NCBI RefSeq assembly: GCF_003573695.1
Contig: NC_039362.1
Span: 173,919,690-173,983,689 of the forward strand
Direction: 5' to 3'
Length of the DNA stretch: 64,000 bases
Source of the DNA: Papaver somniferum
Lineage: Eukaryota > Streptophyta > Magnoliopsida > Ranunculales > Papaveraceae
Shown here: positions 9,363 through 21,168 of the stretch, one piece after another
How positions within the stretch are numbered: position 1 is the first letter of the stretch
Layout of the letters: each line of letters opens with the position of its first letter
The notes under the pieces: generated by a model
The model's input: the letters and a program-made list of their open reading frames with translations, nothing else
Databases searched by the model: none
Told to the model about the DNA's origin: nothing
Made by a program: the position numbers and the translations under genes

Positions 9363-10574
9363 TCAATCAGAGTCAGAGTAACCAGAGATGGTAGTGAGAT
9401 CACCTGCGCTAATGGTAATACCTGAACCAAGAGAAGATTTCAGGTATCTCAGACTTCTTTTAACCAAGAGCATATGTTTTGAAGTTGGAGCATGGAGAAA
9501 CTGTGAAGCATAGTTGACAGCAAAAGTGTTGTCAGGTCTTGTAAGTGTGAGGTATTTCAACGCCCCAACTATGCTCCTGTAGTCAGAGGGGTTCTGCAGT
9601 GGTTCACCAGCATAAATTGAGACTCTAGCACCACTTGAGACTGGTGTTGCTGAGGGTTTGCAGTCAAGCATAGTTGTCTTCTCCAGAAGCTCAAGAGTGT
9701 ATTTCCTCTGATTTAATAGTAGGTTGTTGCTTCTAATAGACTTAGTAACCTCCATACCAAGAAAGTAGTGCAATGCTCCTAGGTATTTCATAGCAAAAGA
9801 AGTGCTGAGAGTAGAGACAAAACTGGAGAGTAGAGTTGGAGAGCTACCAATAAGGATGATTTCATCCACATAAAGAAGCAGTAGCAGTACTTCACTGTTT
9901 GAGAAGTAGATGAACAAGGAGTGATCATAATCACTCATTATGAAGCCATCATCAATGAGAAAACCAGAGAATTTCTCAAACCAAGCTCTGGGGGCTTTTT
10001 TGGGTCCATATATGGACTTGTTGAGCTTGCAGACATGCTTAGAGTTGGATGGATCCACATATCCTAGTGGTTGTTGCATATAGATTGTCTCATTAAGATC
10101 TCCATGAAGAAATGCATTGGAGATATCAAGTTGTTTAATGGTCCATCCATTTGATACAACAATAGTGAGAAGAATTCTAACAGTGTTTGCTTTGACTACT
10201 GAACTGAAAGTCTCATTGAAGTCAATTCCATCAACCTGATGAAACCCCTTTGTCACCAGTCTTGATTTACATCTCTCAACACTTCCATCAGATTTGAGCT
10301 TCACTTTGTAGACCCACTTGCACCCTAGTACATTCATGGAAGGATGATATTCAACCAAGCTCCAAGTATTGTTCTGTGTAAGAGCATTATATTCAATGTC
10401 CATTGAGGGTCTCCAGATAGGACTTTGAAAAGCAGTATTGAAGGACTTGGGTTCCCTGATATGTTGTAGCTTAGTGACATAGGCAGAATGAAGTGGATGA
10501 GCTACTGAAAGGTGGGTAACAAAGTCAGTTAGAAGTATAGGTTTGGTAATACCCATTTTTGACCTTGTGAACAT
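9363..10574 (-). pseudogene. Copia reverse transcriptase (broken; YVDE active site)
   Basis: The frame opens as MFTRSKMGITKP (Met at 10574), overlapping the integrase frame in a different phase, so a frameshift lies at about 10530-10575. It contains the Copia RT block: NTWSLVEYHP, GCKWVYKVKLKSDG, TFSSVVKANTVR, LDISNAFLHGDL, YGPKKAPRAWF, LLYVDEIILIGS, YFLGMEV and the downstream RYL and GYSDSD segments. The catalytic YVDD motif reads YVDE, which should abolish polymerase activity. Length and order are otherwise normal for a Copia RT. Confidence 0.9.
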
Positions 10575-12290
10575 AATACAGGTGCAATTGGGGACAATGT
10601 TGGGTGTGAAGAAGAGGGTTCATCTGAGGTGACTGGTGAAGTAATAATGTTATGAGGAGGTTCAAATACTTCATTAGTAGAAGGCTCAGATGTGTCATCA
10701 AGAGCAAGAGCTTCAGATGATGTTGGTGAGGCATGTGTTAGAGAGATGGGTAGTGTAACAGTAGTATCAACTGGTAGAGGTGATGTAGAGGTGCAGGTAC
10801 AAAAGGGAAAAGAATCCTCCTCAAAGATCACATGTCTTGAAATATATGTCTTCTTTGAGATGTTATCATAACACTTGTAACCCTTGTGTAATGGACTGTA
10901 CCCAATGAAGGTGCATCTGGAGGACTTAGGACTGAGTTTATCCTTCCTATAAGGGCCTAGAAAGGGGTAGCAGGTGCATCCAAATACTTTGAGATGTGAA
11001 AAGTCAGGCTCCTTGTGAAACAATACTTCATAGGGTGTCTTATAAGCAAGCAACTTAGTTGGAGTTCTATTGATGACAAAAGTAGCAGTGATAAAGGAGC
11101 CATACCAAAAAGATTTAGGCATGCAAGCTTGGAATGCCATAGTGTTCCCCATCTCAGTGATATGACTGTGTTTTCTCTCAGCAACTCCATTCTGCTGAGT
11201 TGTGTGAGGGAAAGATACACAAACTTTAATGCATGAGTCATCTAGAAACTTCTTCAGGGAACCTTTAACCAATTCAAATGCAGCATCTGTCTGAAAAATC
11301 TTAACCTTGCAAGAGAGAAGGTTCTCATTGAGTTGCTTAAATTGTTTGAAGCAGATAGTGCTCTCATCTCTGGTTGTCATTGGATAGATCCAATGAAACT
11401 TGTTGTAGTCATCTATAAACAAAATGTAATACTTGTAACCAAGATGAGACATTGTAGGTGAGGGCCCCCAAATGTCACAATGAATGAGCTCCAGCGGTGC
11501 TGTAGTGACTCTGGAGGAGGGCTGAAAAGGTAACCTCTTACTCTTCCCTAGTTGGTAGTAATGGCACAATGAATCTGCACACTTACTGGTGAGGTGAATG
11601 TGAGAAGACTGAGACAGCTTCTGTAGTATGTTGTGAGATGGGTGACCCAATCTGTTGTGCCAAATTGAAGGAGAGGCCTGAACTGAAGTGTTTGCTTGGA
11701 TAGTAGAAGTCACATGAGAAGTAATTGGGTACAAGCTTCTATCAATTTTTCCTTCAGCTAGAATCTGGTGTGTAGACAGATCATTGATGTGAAAACCCCA
11801 GGGTAGGAACTCAATGGGGCATGAATGTTCATTAGTTAACTTGCCAACTGATATTAGGTTTTTGTGTAGAGTTGGGACATACAAAACATTTGGTAAAGTA
11901 AAGGTAGTTGTATCAGTATGTAAGATAGAGGTACCAATCATTGTAATAGGCAATTGATCACCATTTCCAACCAAAACTCTGTCAGATCCAGTGTATGGGA
12001 CAGGGTTTTCAAGGACAAAAATATCATTAGTCATGTGTGTTGTGGCTCCTGAGTCTGGAAGCCAATTTGTAGCTGCAGGGTAGGTTGAGTCTTCAGAAAT
12101 AGTAGTTGTATGAACTTGAAGGAACATATTTTCTTGTGGGGTATTAGTGTTGTTCGGGTTGGTATTAGATTTTGAAATTGTGTATCGATGATAACATTTT
12201 TTGGCTGTATGGCCATTCTTTTTGCAGATTTGGCATTGAATGTTACTGAAATCTGTGATTTTAAAGGGTTGGTTGGTATGATCTTTGTGT
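10529..12290 (-). pseudogene. Copia zinc knuckle, protease, GAG-pre-integrase and integrase
   Basis: The open frame ends at 10529; its first ATG is at 12127 but the frame is open further upstream and includes a CCHC knuckle (CQICKKNGHTAKKC, about 12195-12240). Then follow the protease WLPDSGATTHMTND, GAG-pre-integrase IWHNRLGHPSHN, and an integrase core with all three acidic residues recognisable: IHCDIWGP, FQTDAAF and QQNGVAERKHSH. The integrase would insert the cDNA into the host genome. The frame is intact across protease and integrase but is not joined in frame to gag or RT. Confidence 0.9.
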
Positions 12291-12432
12291 GGTCTGAAAG
12301 AGGTATTTATTGAAGTATCTTTGTGAGGTCTTGAAGAGGCATCTTTAGAGGTTTAGTGAAGAAAGCAGAGTTCATGGCAGAATCCAAACTCTTAGAGATC
12401 TCAATATCTTGAGTAGACAGCCATTGTTCATG

Positions 12433-13152
12433 CTAAATGAGTTTGGATCTGAGTTCATTGAAGGTAAGAGGAACATCTCTGTTTTGAATGGAGATGACAA
12501 AGTTGGCATACTCTCTACCAACACCATTGAGAGTATACATAACCAAATCAGACTCAGGAACATGTTCATTAATAGCATCCAGTGAATCAGTTATTTCCTT
12601 GAGAATAAGAAAGTAAGCAGACATGGAAGAAGATCCTCTTTTAATATTATGCAGCTGGTTTCTAAGCATAGTCTTTTTGGCAACAAATTGATCTGAGAAA
12701 GTTTTAGCAAGAGCTATCCATACCTGCTTAGATGTTGACATCCCGATAATAGCAGAAGAAACTGAAGGAGTGAAGGTAGCATTCAAACAACTCATGACAA
12801 AGCGATCCCATTTTCTCCACTTGAGATACTCAGGGTTCAAAACTTCAGTATATACAACCATAATAGAAGGAGGAGGTGGTCGGAGAGTGCCATCTATAAA
12901 ACCAAATAGATCTGTGCAAATAAGAATAGATTCCATCTGGTTCTTCCAGATGAGATAGTTAGAGTCATCAAGTTTGTTTGTAACAAAGGTGGTGATAGTT
13001 GTAAATGGTAAAGTAGAGATATTGAAATCAAAGGATGGGTTTTTTGGGTTTGCAGGTATATTTGTTTCACCAAATTGGTTGTCTGAGAAAGGGTTTTCAG
13101 GTATATCAGTGTCATTGTTGAGAGGTATATCAGTATTGAGTGGTGTAGTCAT
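12433..13152 (-). pseudogene. Copia gag (truncated by in-frame stop)
   Basis: The likely start is the ATG at 13152 (MTTPLNTDIPLNND), about 90 bp after the primer binding site; the open frame extends upstream into the LTR only by chance. Family landmarks are KLDDSNYLIWKNQMESIL, FIDGTLRPPPPS, WRKWDRFVMSCLNATF, VWIALAKTFSD and LHNIKRGSSSMSAYF (gag UBN2 type). The frame stops at 12433 after LTFNELRSKLI, where related elements read on into HEQWL, and that peptide does follow in the same frame. So this is a premature stop, not a natural end. Confidence 0.85.
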
Positions 13153-13252
13153 CAGATTTAGGAACTGGTAGTGAAGATAAGGTATTGAGAGTGACGGCGG
13201 AAGGTGGACACAGATCCCATGAGATATCTTTAATGATTTCCTACTGATACCA

Positions 13253-13763
13253 TGTGAGATTTGTAAATAGCTATCTTTAATATGTTGATAGTTCAAGGAT
13301 GTACACAGATGTTGATAAGCAGAAGTATGATGTAATAGAGATATCAATAAGTGAAGAGGTAAGTTTTCTAGTATTCAGAGATAATGATAGGGACATTACA
13401 GCACAACATTTATAGTCATACAAAGGACAAGCTACGATAAAAACCCTAAAGGAATAAACCTAGGATATTTCTACTAGAAATCAGACAAAAGGATTTGTAA
13501 ACAGAAGTATGATAGTTCAAGGATGTACACAAATATTGATAAACAGAAGTATGATGTAATAGAGATATCAATAAGTGAACAGATAAGTTTTCTACTATTC
13601 AGAGATAATGATAGGGACATTACAGCACAGCATTTATAGTCATACAAAGGACAAGCTGAGATAAAAACCCTAAAGGAATAGACCTAGGATATTCCTATTA
13701 GAAATAAGACAAAAGGATAAGGGTAATAAAACAAGAGTAAAAACACAATATTACTGTCTAATA
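13253..13763 (-). repeat. 5' LTR with internal tandem duplication (511 bp)
   Basis: 13253-13493 and 13494-13763 are two nearly full copies of the LTR seen once at 8613-8899. The junction (ACAAAAGGATTTGTAAACAG) fuses the promoter-proximal part of one copy to the distal part of the next. The primer binding site borders the first copy and the TSD borders the second. Confidence 0.9.
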
Positions 13764-13768
13764 TCCTT

Positions 13769-14883
13769 GAACAAAGAAAGAAAAATAGATACCCATACAA
13801 AGAAAAGTCGTCAATGAATCAGCCAAAGCGAAAAATGTTACTAAAAAATTAATCTGCACCTTTCCCGCACGACCAAAAACTCGCTAGCTTATTGAGCTTA
13901 CAACAATGCTTTGTAGAACACCGTTTATAATAAATCACGTTAAAAATCAGTTGTCGAACTTAACTGGTTAACTATATAGTAAGAAAAAAGAGTGTAAATT
14001 ACCATACGTATTGAAGCGAAGCCCACATGTTATGAAGGGATTTTCGAGTTGGGCACGAACTGTTTATAGGATACACAAAGATCATAATCATACTAACAGT
14101 GTATGATGCATCAACGTTTATGGAGTATATGAAGATTTGAAAGGGACAAAAAGCTTTACCTCGATTTCTCCACGCCACGACAATAATTAGAAATCGCGTT
14201 GCACCTACACTTCTTATCAATCAACGAAACCCTATAAAAAACAAAAAAGAAAGTCATTAGAAGAAGAGAGTAGCAGATGTGAAACAATGGAATTCGGCCT
14301 CTCCTCGAGTGCGTTATGTAGAAGAACCAAGCTTATAAATTCCATAAAAAATAGTCTTTATTTTTGGATATGGTATCGGTTAATATCTTAGAGTTGATAT
14401 AGTTTATGCAATTTAAATCCTTATCATTATAATAATATCCCAACCGTGGTGTTTTTTTCAGCCGGGTCGATAAGTTTACCCAGCCGTTATGGCAAAAGTT
14501 CCATATTTTTTTTTTCAGATTTCTGACGGATTTGAACTGATAAAATTGATGTTGGGAGTTGATTATAAGGTTATCTTGAGTTTTGTGATAAAGGGTTTCG
14601 TCATTTGTCTTCAAAATTTGTCAAAAAAATTTCACCCAAATCACCATTTTTCCTTCTTCAAAACTCAAAAATATCAAGTTTTGATTTGTATACGATTAAT
14701 GTTTTTATTATGCTAATCGATTCACTAAGACTGATTAATTAGCTAAATCAATTTAATTAACACTAATCAAATTAAGGGTAGATTAGACATTAGAGAAAAA
14801 TATAGATAAGGGGTCATATAGGTTGTTATTTCATGACCTCAAAAAGCCCCCAAAAACTCACCCTTTTTAATCCCCAAAATTAG
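13769..14883. other. Spacer between two Copia elements
   Basis: No coding region was recognised. 14220-14335 resembles 8440-8570 across the inserted Copia. 14700-14880 is AT-rich and ends in CCCCAAAATTAGGGTTC, the target site of the next element. Confidence 0.4.
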
Positions 14884-14888
14884 GGTTC

Positions 14889-15046
14889 TGTTTGAGGAGA
14901 ATTAGAGGTGAAACATGGAGAGATATGAGGAAGAAGAAGAAGAATCTTACTAGGAGATTAAAATAGAACCATTACATAGTTTCCTTTATATACAACCCTA
15001 GGAATCTAGATGGACCGCACATCCATGGGCCGTAGGCCCTGTAACA
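14889..15046 (-). repeat. 3' LTR of the 14.9-21.2 kb Copia
   Basis: It starts TGTTTGAGG and ends CCCTGTAACA on the plus strand and is about 90 percent similar by eye to the partner at 21006. TGTTACAGGGCC begins the LTR on the element strand. Confidence 0.9.
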
Positions 15047-16069
15047 CTCCCCCTTGCGCGGTTCAATAACAAAAATTTATACATAGAGATCCACATGTAG
15101 CTCTTCAAATGTCGTTCTTCTTGATGACTTATGCCGAAGTCCATTGCCTCATTAAAACTTTAACAAGGAAAAACCCAGTGGGATAAAACCTTGGTACAAC
15201 TCTTCACATGTATTACTTCACATGTTGTCTCGTACTATACATGTAGTTCATCACATGCAATACGATCTTCAAAGATCGACGACTCTAAGTTAATTACCTC
15301 GTTAAAACTTCGTCAGGAAACCCCAGAGGGACAAATTGTGAACTAAAGAAAAAGAGTACAATATTAAGCAAACTTAAAACATGGTTGGACTCGAATATGT
15401 TGCCTCATTAAAACCTTGCAAGGAAACCCAGTGGGACAAAAACCTTGACGAAAGGGAAAGAGTACAACGTGACAGATGCAAGTAAAGGTGATTAGTTACA
15501 GATGATCACTTTGCTTTGTTGAAGTTGATTAGTTGTTTCACAACTTCTAAAGCAGAAAATCCTTGTGATCAAGAAAACACCCTTAGTTGGGAAGTTGATT
15601 CCCGGTGTTTGTTGTTGTCTCATTAAAAACCTTGTCGAGTAACAAAACCCTGTGGGAAAAAGTAACCTCGGTGAAGGAAAATATTTCTACACACCATTAG
15701 ATGCTCCCCCTGATGTTAGACAATTTTCATTAGTCTATTGCAGTCAAAAGGAGTTTATCACACTTTACTTTGGTGACTTGAATGTTTATAAGACCCTGTT
15801 GTTGATTCTGGAAGTTACGTTGCTTAACATACTATCGTGTTTCATTTCTTTGATTCAGATATTTTCAGTAATATCAACGCGATCTTTATGTCTTCAACGT
15901 TCAACATACTTGATGTTTTTAGTGTTGTCTCCCTAAAAACCTTGTCGAGTAACAAAACCATTTGGGTAAAACTATTCTCAATTGAAGGGAAAAAGAGTAC
16001 AATATATCTTCAATTTCAAAGTAAAATAAGTCACATCATATCCTTGGATACTCCCACTGATGTCGGGAT

Positions 16070-16086
16070 CCCCCCCCCCCCCCCCC
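16070..16086. repeat. Homopolymer run C17
   Basis: Seventeen consecutive C residues interrupt the decayed Copia interior right after 'TCCCACTGATGTCGGGAT'. Other places in the element have only 'TCCCCCTGAT' in comparable context. Confidence 0.95.
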
Positions 16087-16599
16087 GATTACTTTCAGAG
16101 TTGTTCCAGACAGTTCCTTTAGTCATATACTTTTCGAAACTGAATATCGGTAATGACTTAGAAAATAGTCTACCATATCTCCCCCTGATTACTTTCTTTG
16201 GAGAAAAGATTATTGTTCCTTCATAATCAACAACCTTTAGATTGCAGTTCCTTTAGCATTCATTTTTATATCTTTGCAGTGATAAAACAAACTCATATCA
16301 ATGGTTACTTTTAAGTACATGATTACATTCATTGTACCATTCCAATGACGTTGCGTTGGCGCTAAGCTATATCTAGCTAATAAGTTCTATGATGATGTAA
16401 AATTTAATCGAGTATATTACTATACTAAGTACAACAATGCGTATATTGTACTTAGATATGGGAATTTCGTCTCCCAATACATCTTCGTCATCTTCCTTTA
16501 GACGAAATGGTCACTTACTTACATTTGAACCTCGACTAATCGTGGGAGTGTTATCAGGATGCATGTCTTTGTTAAATTACCTGACAACTTTAGACATAT

Positions 16600-16760
16600 G
16601 CAAACTGGTGGAATAATATACCACTACCCAGTATTCGGTCGAGCTTTCCCCAGATTTTTCATCTCAAATTCAGATTTCAAATAGCTTTTAAGGTCTCTTA
16701 TTACATCAAGAGTACCCATTACATCTTTACCATCGACATAGATAGCTACAATTCCAAATC
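16600..16760 (-). pseudogene. Copia reverse transcriptase fragment
   Basis: The minus strand reads VAIYVDGKDVMGTLDVIRDL and then SEFEMKNLG, matching the Copia RT block 'YVDD...T...I...L...F.MKDLG'. The catalytic second Asp of YVDD is Gly here. A stop follows soon after. It confirms the minus orientation of the element. Confidence 0.75.
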
Positions 16761-19700
16761 AGGAAATTTCTTATGAATACGCAAGGAAAAATAACTTACT
16801 TGTCTATCCCCTCCAAATCAAATAGCCACTTAAAAGTGAGTGTTTTATCTAACTGTAAACGCACTCTGTGGTTTAGAGTCACTTGATTTGGGAAACAAAA
16901 GGCTATCAAGCACTTTTGTAAATATCTTTTATCTCTTGATTCTTTCAGAGATATGTAACAACCACATACATATGCTGCATTTCAAGTCCTTTTGAAATTA
17001 CCAAGCTAGCTAAGTAGCGGAACACTATAAATTTCATTACAAGAGAACAATTCCAGGGCTTTGTGAGAAACCTCGCGCCACAAGGAGAGTCTTTGTACTT
17101 TAAGACTGCTTTCTTCTCATTATGCTTTGTGACAAATTAATCATGTATGTCCAATAGGCTTTACACTTGGTTGGTTAGCATTACCATACCAAATACCTGT
17201 ATATTTGTCAAAGAACCAAGTCCTACCTGGATTGTACAGGCCAAATATGCTATTTATTTGAAATTAATCAAAATAAAGCATGGTTCGATTTCATTGTGCT
17301 CTACTTATGGAGAAACTATTTATGGATTATATCATCACTATGAACACATGATACTTCCATTGACTCATGTGCATTCTCATTATCCATCAGGATTTCATTG
17401 TTCTCTATAATCATTTAAAACTTCGGAGCGTCCTCCGGTTTGATTCATGGACATATTCAGAGACAATCTTATGAGATGATTTCTAATGATATAAATAAGT
17501 TGTGCCTTACTCACCTACTTCCTTTCTAGGTGGGGATTGATCGAACCAAGTGGTCTCTCCAACTTCCTTTATGGATCCATCAACCACACTTCCACTAAGT
17601 GTAGTCGCAACACCTTAGACTATGGTGTATATCCCGTATTGAGGATTTATAACTTTGCAGGTAGGTTTGCAGCTGGTATGTGTGATCTCATCACTTTGGC
17701 AATATCAATGTACATTCTGAAAATCGAATATTCTTTATCACTTCACATTTACATTTGTGGAGCACAAAAATCAATATGATACACGGTGGGAACACACCAC
17801 GACAATTCCTGTCGTTCCCTGAGAAAAAAAAATTTCTTATCTCCCCCTAACGACAGGAAGACTGTCTCGTTAAAGTGATAACCCGCAAATCTAGCAGTAA
17901 GAGATCTCCTGCCAAAAGTTTTAAAATGCGGATAATTGTTGGGAACTCATTTCCAACATAAATACTTAACAGTTTTGAAGACCCATCATAGTACGATGTG
18001 GAGTCGTAATGACACATATATAGTGCAACCAAAATGCGTAAGAACACGAGTGTCAGGATTAAATCCAGTTACCAACTGGTATGCAGGAAAGATTGACTAA
18101 TATTGGGTTCTAAAAACGAATTGAATAAGATGCGTGTAATATCACATATCCCCAAAGAAGTAAAAGATAGGTTGGTACGCATAACCTATTATGTAGGCAC
18201 CATCTGTAACCTTTGATGGTAGCCTCTGCGGGACCATTGGGTATAAGATGTTCTATATTGATCCTATTAAACATGCAATATTCATCAAGTTCTTTTGATG
18301 TAAATTCTCTAGCATTAATAAGGGTGGTGACCCTTTGTAGTTTTTATTGTGTAATATGTGCTAGGAGTTTTTAAACGAATTTTCTTGGGAACTATAACTA
18401 GCCCAAAATGTCAAAAAATTCACCATAGCCATAAGTCACTTTAATGGTCCGCATTCTGCATGAATATTTTTTCTAAATTTCACCTTGTTATCTTTGTAAT
18501 ATGGATTGCTTACCATTGGCATCTTAGGATGGTCTCGATCCTGTTTTATTGAAGACTTTGTAAAATGAGTGATATGCTCTCTTTCTTATAAGCGTAATGG
18601 GAGGGAGGAGGGGTTGTGCATCTAGTACTTTAGAAAACACTTATTGAGAGATATGTTGTTACTTCGCATTCTGTCAATCTTTTTCTCGTTGTCTCGTCCA
18701 TTCAAACACACTGATGTACGTATGAGTCCTTTCAAAACAAAACATCATGTCACAACCAAAGTGCCTTTATGGTTATGTCAAAGTCTGTATGAGTCAATTT
18801 CCAACATTTCATTTTTGGAGTCAATATGGATTCAATAATCCAAATTAATAATATAGTGATTTACATTTCATTAAATTGACTCATTAGTCTCTCTAAAGTA
18901 TATTTCCTTCCAAATACATTAGTGACTATAAAAGATGCAATCAATTACATTATCATCACAGTCAGGTTTCACATGATATCCATTTGCATGGGTTTCTTAG
19001 GAATTTAACAAGGTGTGATTATCTCTCGGTACATATAGAGATTTTGTGACGTCTTTGTTTTATCTTGAAAACAAATTTTTTGAGCAGTGTCGCGCTCGAT
19101 GATCCAATCCTCGTAGTCACATTATAAGGAAATAGTTCAACAACTAGTTTAAATTCCTTAAGCTAGTGGAAGAAAAACAACTATGAGTTAGACATTTGGG
19201 TCTTGAGAGTTTTAATAAGTGGTGTGGCCTTATTACGTAATAAAAATGGGATTCAACTCAAGTACTTTAGACTGAATATATATTACGTTTCACCCAATAT
19301 ATCTCAAGTGCATTAGAGAATTTATGTCTCGTGTTTTCATTCCATAGGTGCAGATATTGGATCTAGTTCTACTAAATAAGATAGTCAATTGGCTCGGCAA
19401 AGTTCTTGTTTCCATTAAAGTTGAAAATTGGTTGCTATTATGATACACACATTACATTGTATATATCAACACCTATGACCAGGTACATTTCCAACTCTTC
19501 ATTTACGGTGGGAGCTAGAATTACATCTTAGCTTCATCTTATATTCAGCTGATACCTGTACTTTGGTGTCATTACTACTGGGAAAAAATACATCTTTGTC
19601 TCATAATATATATGTCCCTTTTCACATGCTTTATATGAGTCATTACGTCTAACCCTTATTACTTCGGGATTCTTTCCATTTTCAATTTTGCTACATTTAG

Positions 19701-20369
19701 TTTAATTTGAGAAATTTCTTTATCTCAATAGGCCAAGAGAATCTCACTATACATGTCAACCAATTACTTTAGGTTGAATAGATTACTAAAGATAGTCTCT
19801 TGTTGTCATATTTCAACATATATTGGTTCGTCAGTATCATGGATGAAGTAGAGAAGTGGAAATTTCTGACTCATATCATCCTTTGTGAGTTCTTCCACAA
19901 AATTTGCAGTATATTTGATTTTATTTGTAATATATCTTTTACAAATACCGACTCTTTAATAGTGGAGCCAGTGGGTTGCATCCCAAGGAAAATTTCAAAT
20001 TTGGGGACAAGTACACAATAATGGTGCTCAAGTACTTCTAAACCCCAAATAAATACATTGGAATAGAGTTGGTACAACCAATTGAACAAAAGACATCATT
20101 CAACTATAGCCGATGTCATACTCAAAATAACAAAATAACATTAAGACCAATCATTCTTAATGATCGAGATCAACACTCATAATTTAAATTGACCGTTTAT
20201 GAACTTATCTTAAGGTGAAAAAAAACAGAACTAAGCATGTTCTAAAAACAGGTAAATAAGCCCAACAAATATTCAATGTTAAAGTCAACATTAACATTAG
20301 TTACATACCTCATACTTTGGTTCCCGCTGCACATAGACAGAACCAGGACCGCCTTGATTGCGCACCGCC

Positions 20370-20615
20370 TAGAACTAGAACAAGACAGACTGCTGGAGGA
20401 ACAAAGGGACAGACTGGCCAAACCGGGTTGGTCTGGGTTGGCCGAACCAGGTTGGTGTGGGTGAACCGAAATGGGTTGCTCTGGATCGGCTGAACCGGGT
20501 CGGTCTAGATGGGTCGAACCTGGTTGGTTTTGGTGGACCGAACCGAGTTGTGTCGGTTGGGCGGTTCGATTTGGTCTGGGTAGGCCAAATCGGGTTGCAT
20601 CAGACCGAGCAGAGG
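20370..20615. repeat. Degenerate GGTTGG/CCGAACC minisatellite
   Basis: About ten imperfect units of roughly 20-25 bp of the type 'CCGAACCGGGTTGGTCTGGGTTGG' follow each other inside the 5' (gag) part of the old Copia. The strand is strongly G+T biased, unlike its AT-rich surroundings. Confidence 0.8.
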
Positions 20616-21005
20616 AGGATTTTCCAACCGAACATATTTACTCTGTTCGGCTTCACAGAGAGTTTTCGTTCACCTAGTGAACATAAGCAACATGCAGACA
20701 AATATTATATATTACAAAATCTAATATTAGTTAATATATAATATTATAATAAAATCTAATCACACATAGATCAAATCAGATTCACACATAGATCAATGAA
20801 TATGCCAAAATCAAAATCCAAAATCAAATTTAGGGAAAAAAAAATTATATGGGACAAAATAGATCCACTTATCTAATTTGATTCTAGCGATTTCAATATT
20901 AGCTTGACGTTAATTACATAACTGCGTTGATGTAAATCGTCCATGAAAAAAAATAAATCTACTAATCCAATTTAGCTATGTGGTATAACATCGTGTATGA
21001 TAACG

Positions 21006-21163
21006 TGTTTGAGGAGAATTATAGATGAAACATGTAGAGATAAGAGGAAGAAGAAGAAGAATCTTATTAGGAGATTAGAATAGAACCATTACATAGTTTC
21101 CTTTATATACAACCCTAAAAATCTAGATGGACCGCACATCCATGGACCGTAGACCCTGTAAGA
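21006..21163 (-). repeat. 5' LTR of the 14.9-21.2 kb Copia
   Basis: Same 158-bp length as the partner LTR, ending GTAAGA instead of GTAACA next to TSD GGTTC. The substitutions between the pair point to an older insertion than the Copia at 26.5 kb. Confidence 0.9.
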
Positions 21164-21168
21164 GGTTC

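Larger units (their letters stand above)
8613..13763 (-). mobile_element. Complete but inactive Ty1/Copia retrotransposon
   Basis: The ends are defined by a 5-bp target duplication TCCTT (8608-8612 and 13764-13768). In minus-strand order: 5' LTR (13253-13763), primer binding site TGGTATCAGTAG (13241-13252), gag, protease, integrase, RT, RNase H, polypurine tract (GTTTGAGGGGGAG, about 8900-8912), 3' LTR (8613-8899). LTR ends are TATTAG...CTCACA instead of TG...CA. The LTRs differ in length because the 5' LTR carries an internal duplication. Stops and frameshifts occur in gag, between integrase and RT, and between RT and RNase H. Confidence 0.95.
14889..21163 (-). mobile_element. Old, decayed Ty1/Copia retrotransposon
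   Basis: Two 158-bp LTRs (14889-15046 and 21006-21163) are flanked by a perfect 5-bp TSD GGTTC (14884-14888, 21164-21168). Orientation is minus: the polypurine tract CAAGGGGGAG lies next to the left LTR, and the right LTR is followed on the minus strand by a diverged primer site (CGTTATCATACACGATG). The interior is heavily mutated. The clearest protein trace is an RT piece at 16600-16760. Repeated stretches of the type 'CATTAAAACCTTG...GGAAACCCAGTGGGACAAA' at 15150-15180, 15300-15340, 15405-15445 and 15620-15660 are an internal repeat of the 3' region. Confidence 0.9.

Noticed and set aside
13999..14220. 73-codon minus-strand ORF between Copia elements
   Set aside because: No motif, no promoter, and unremarkable in AT-rich spacer.
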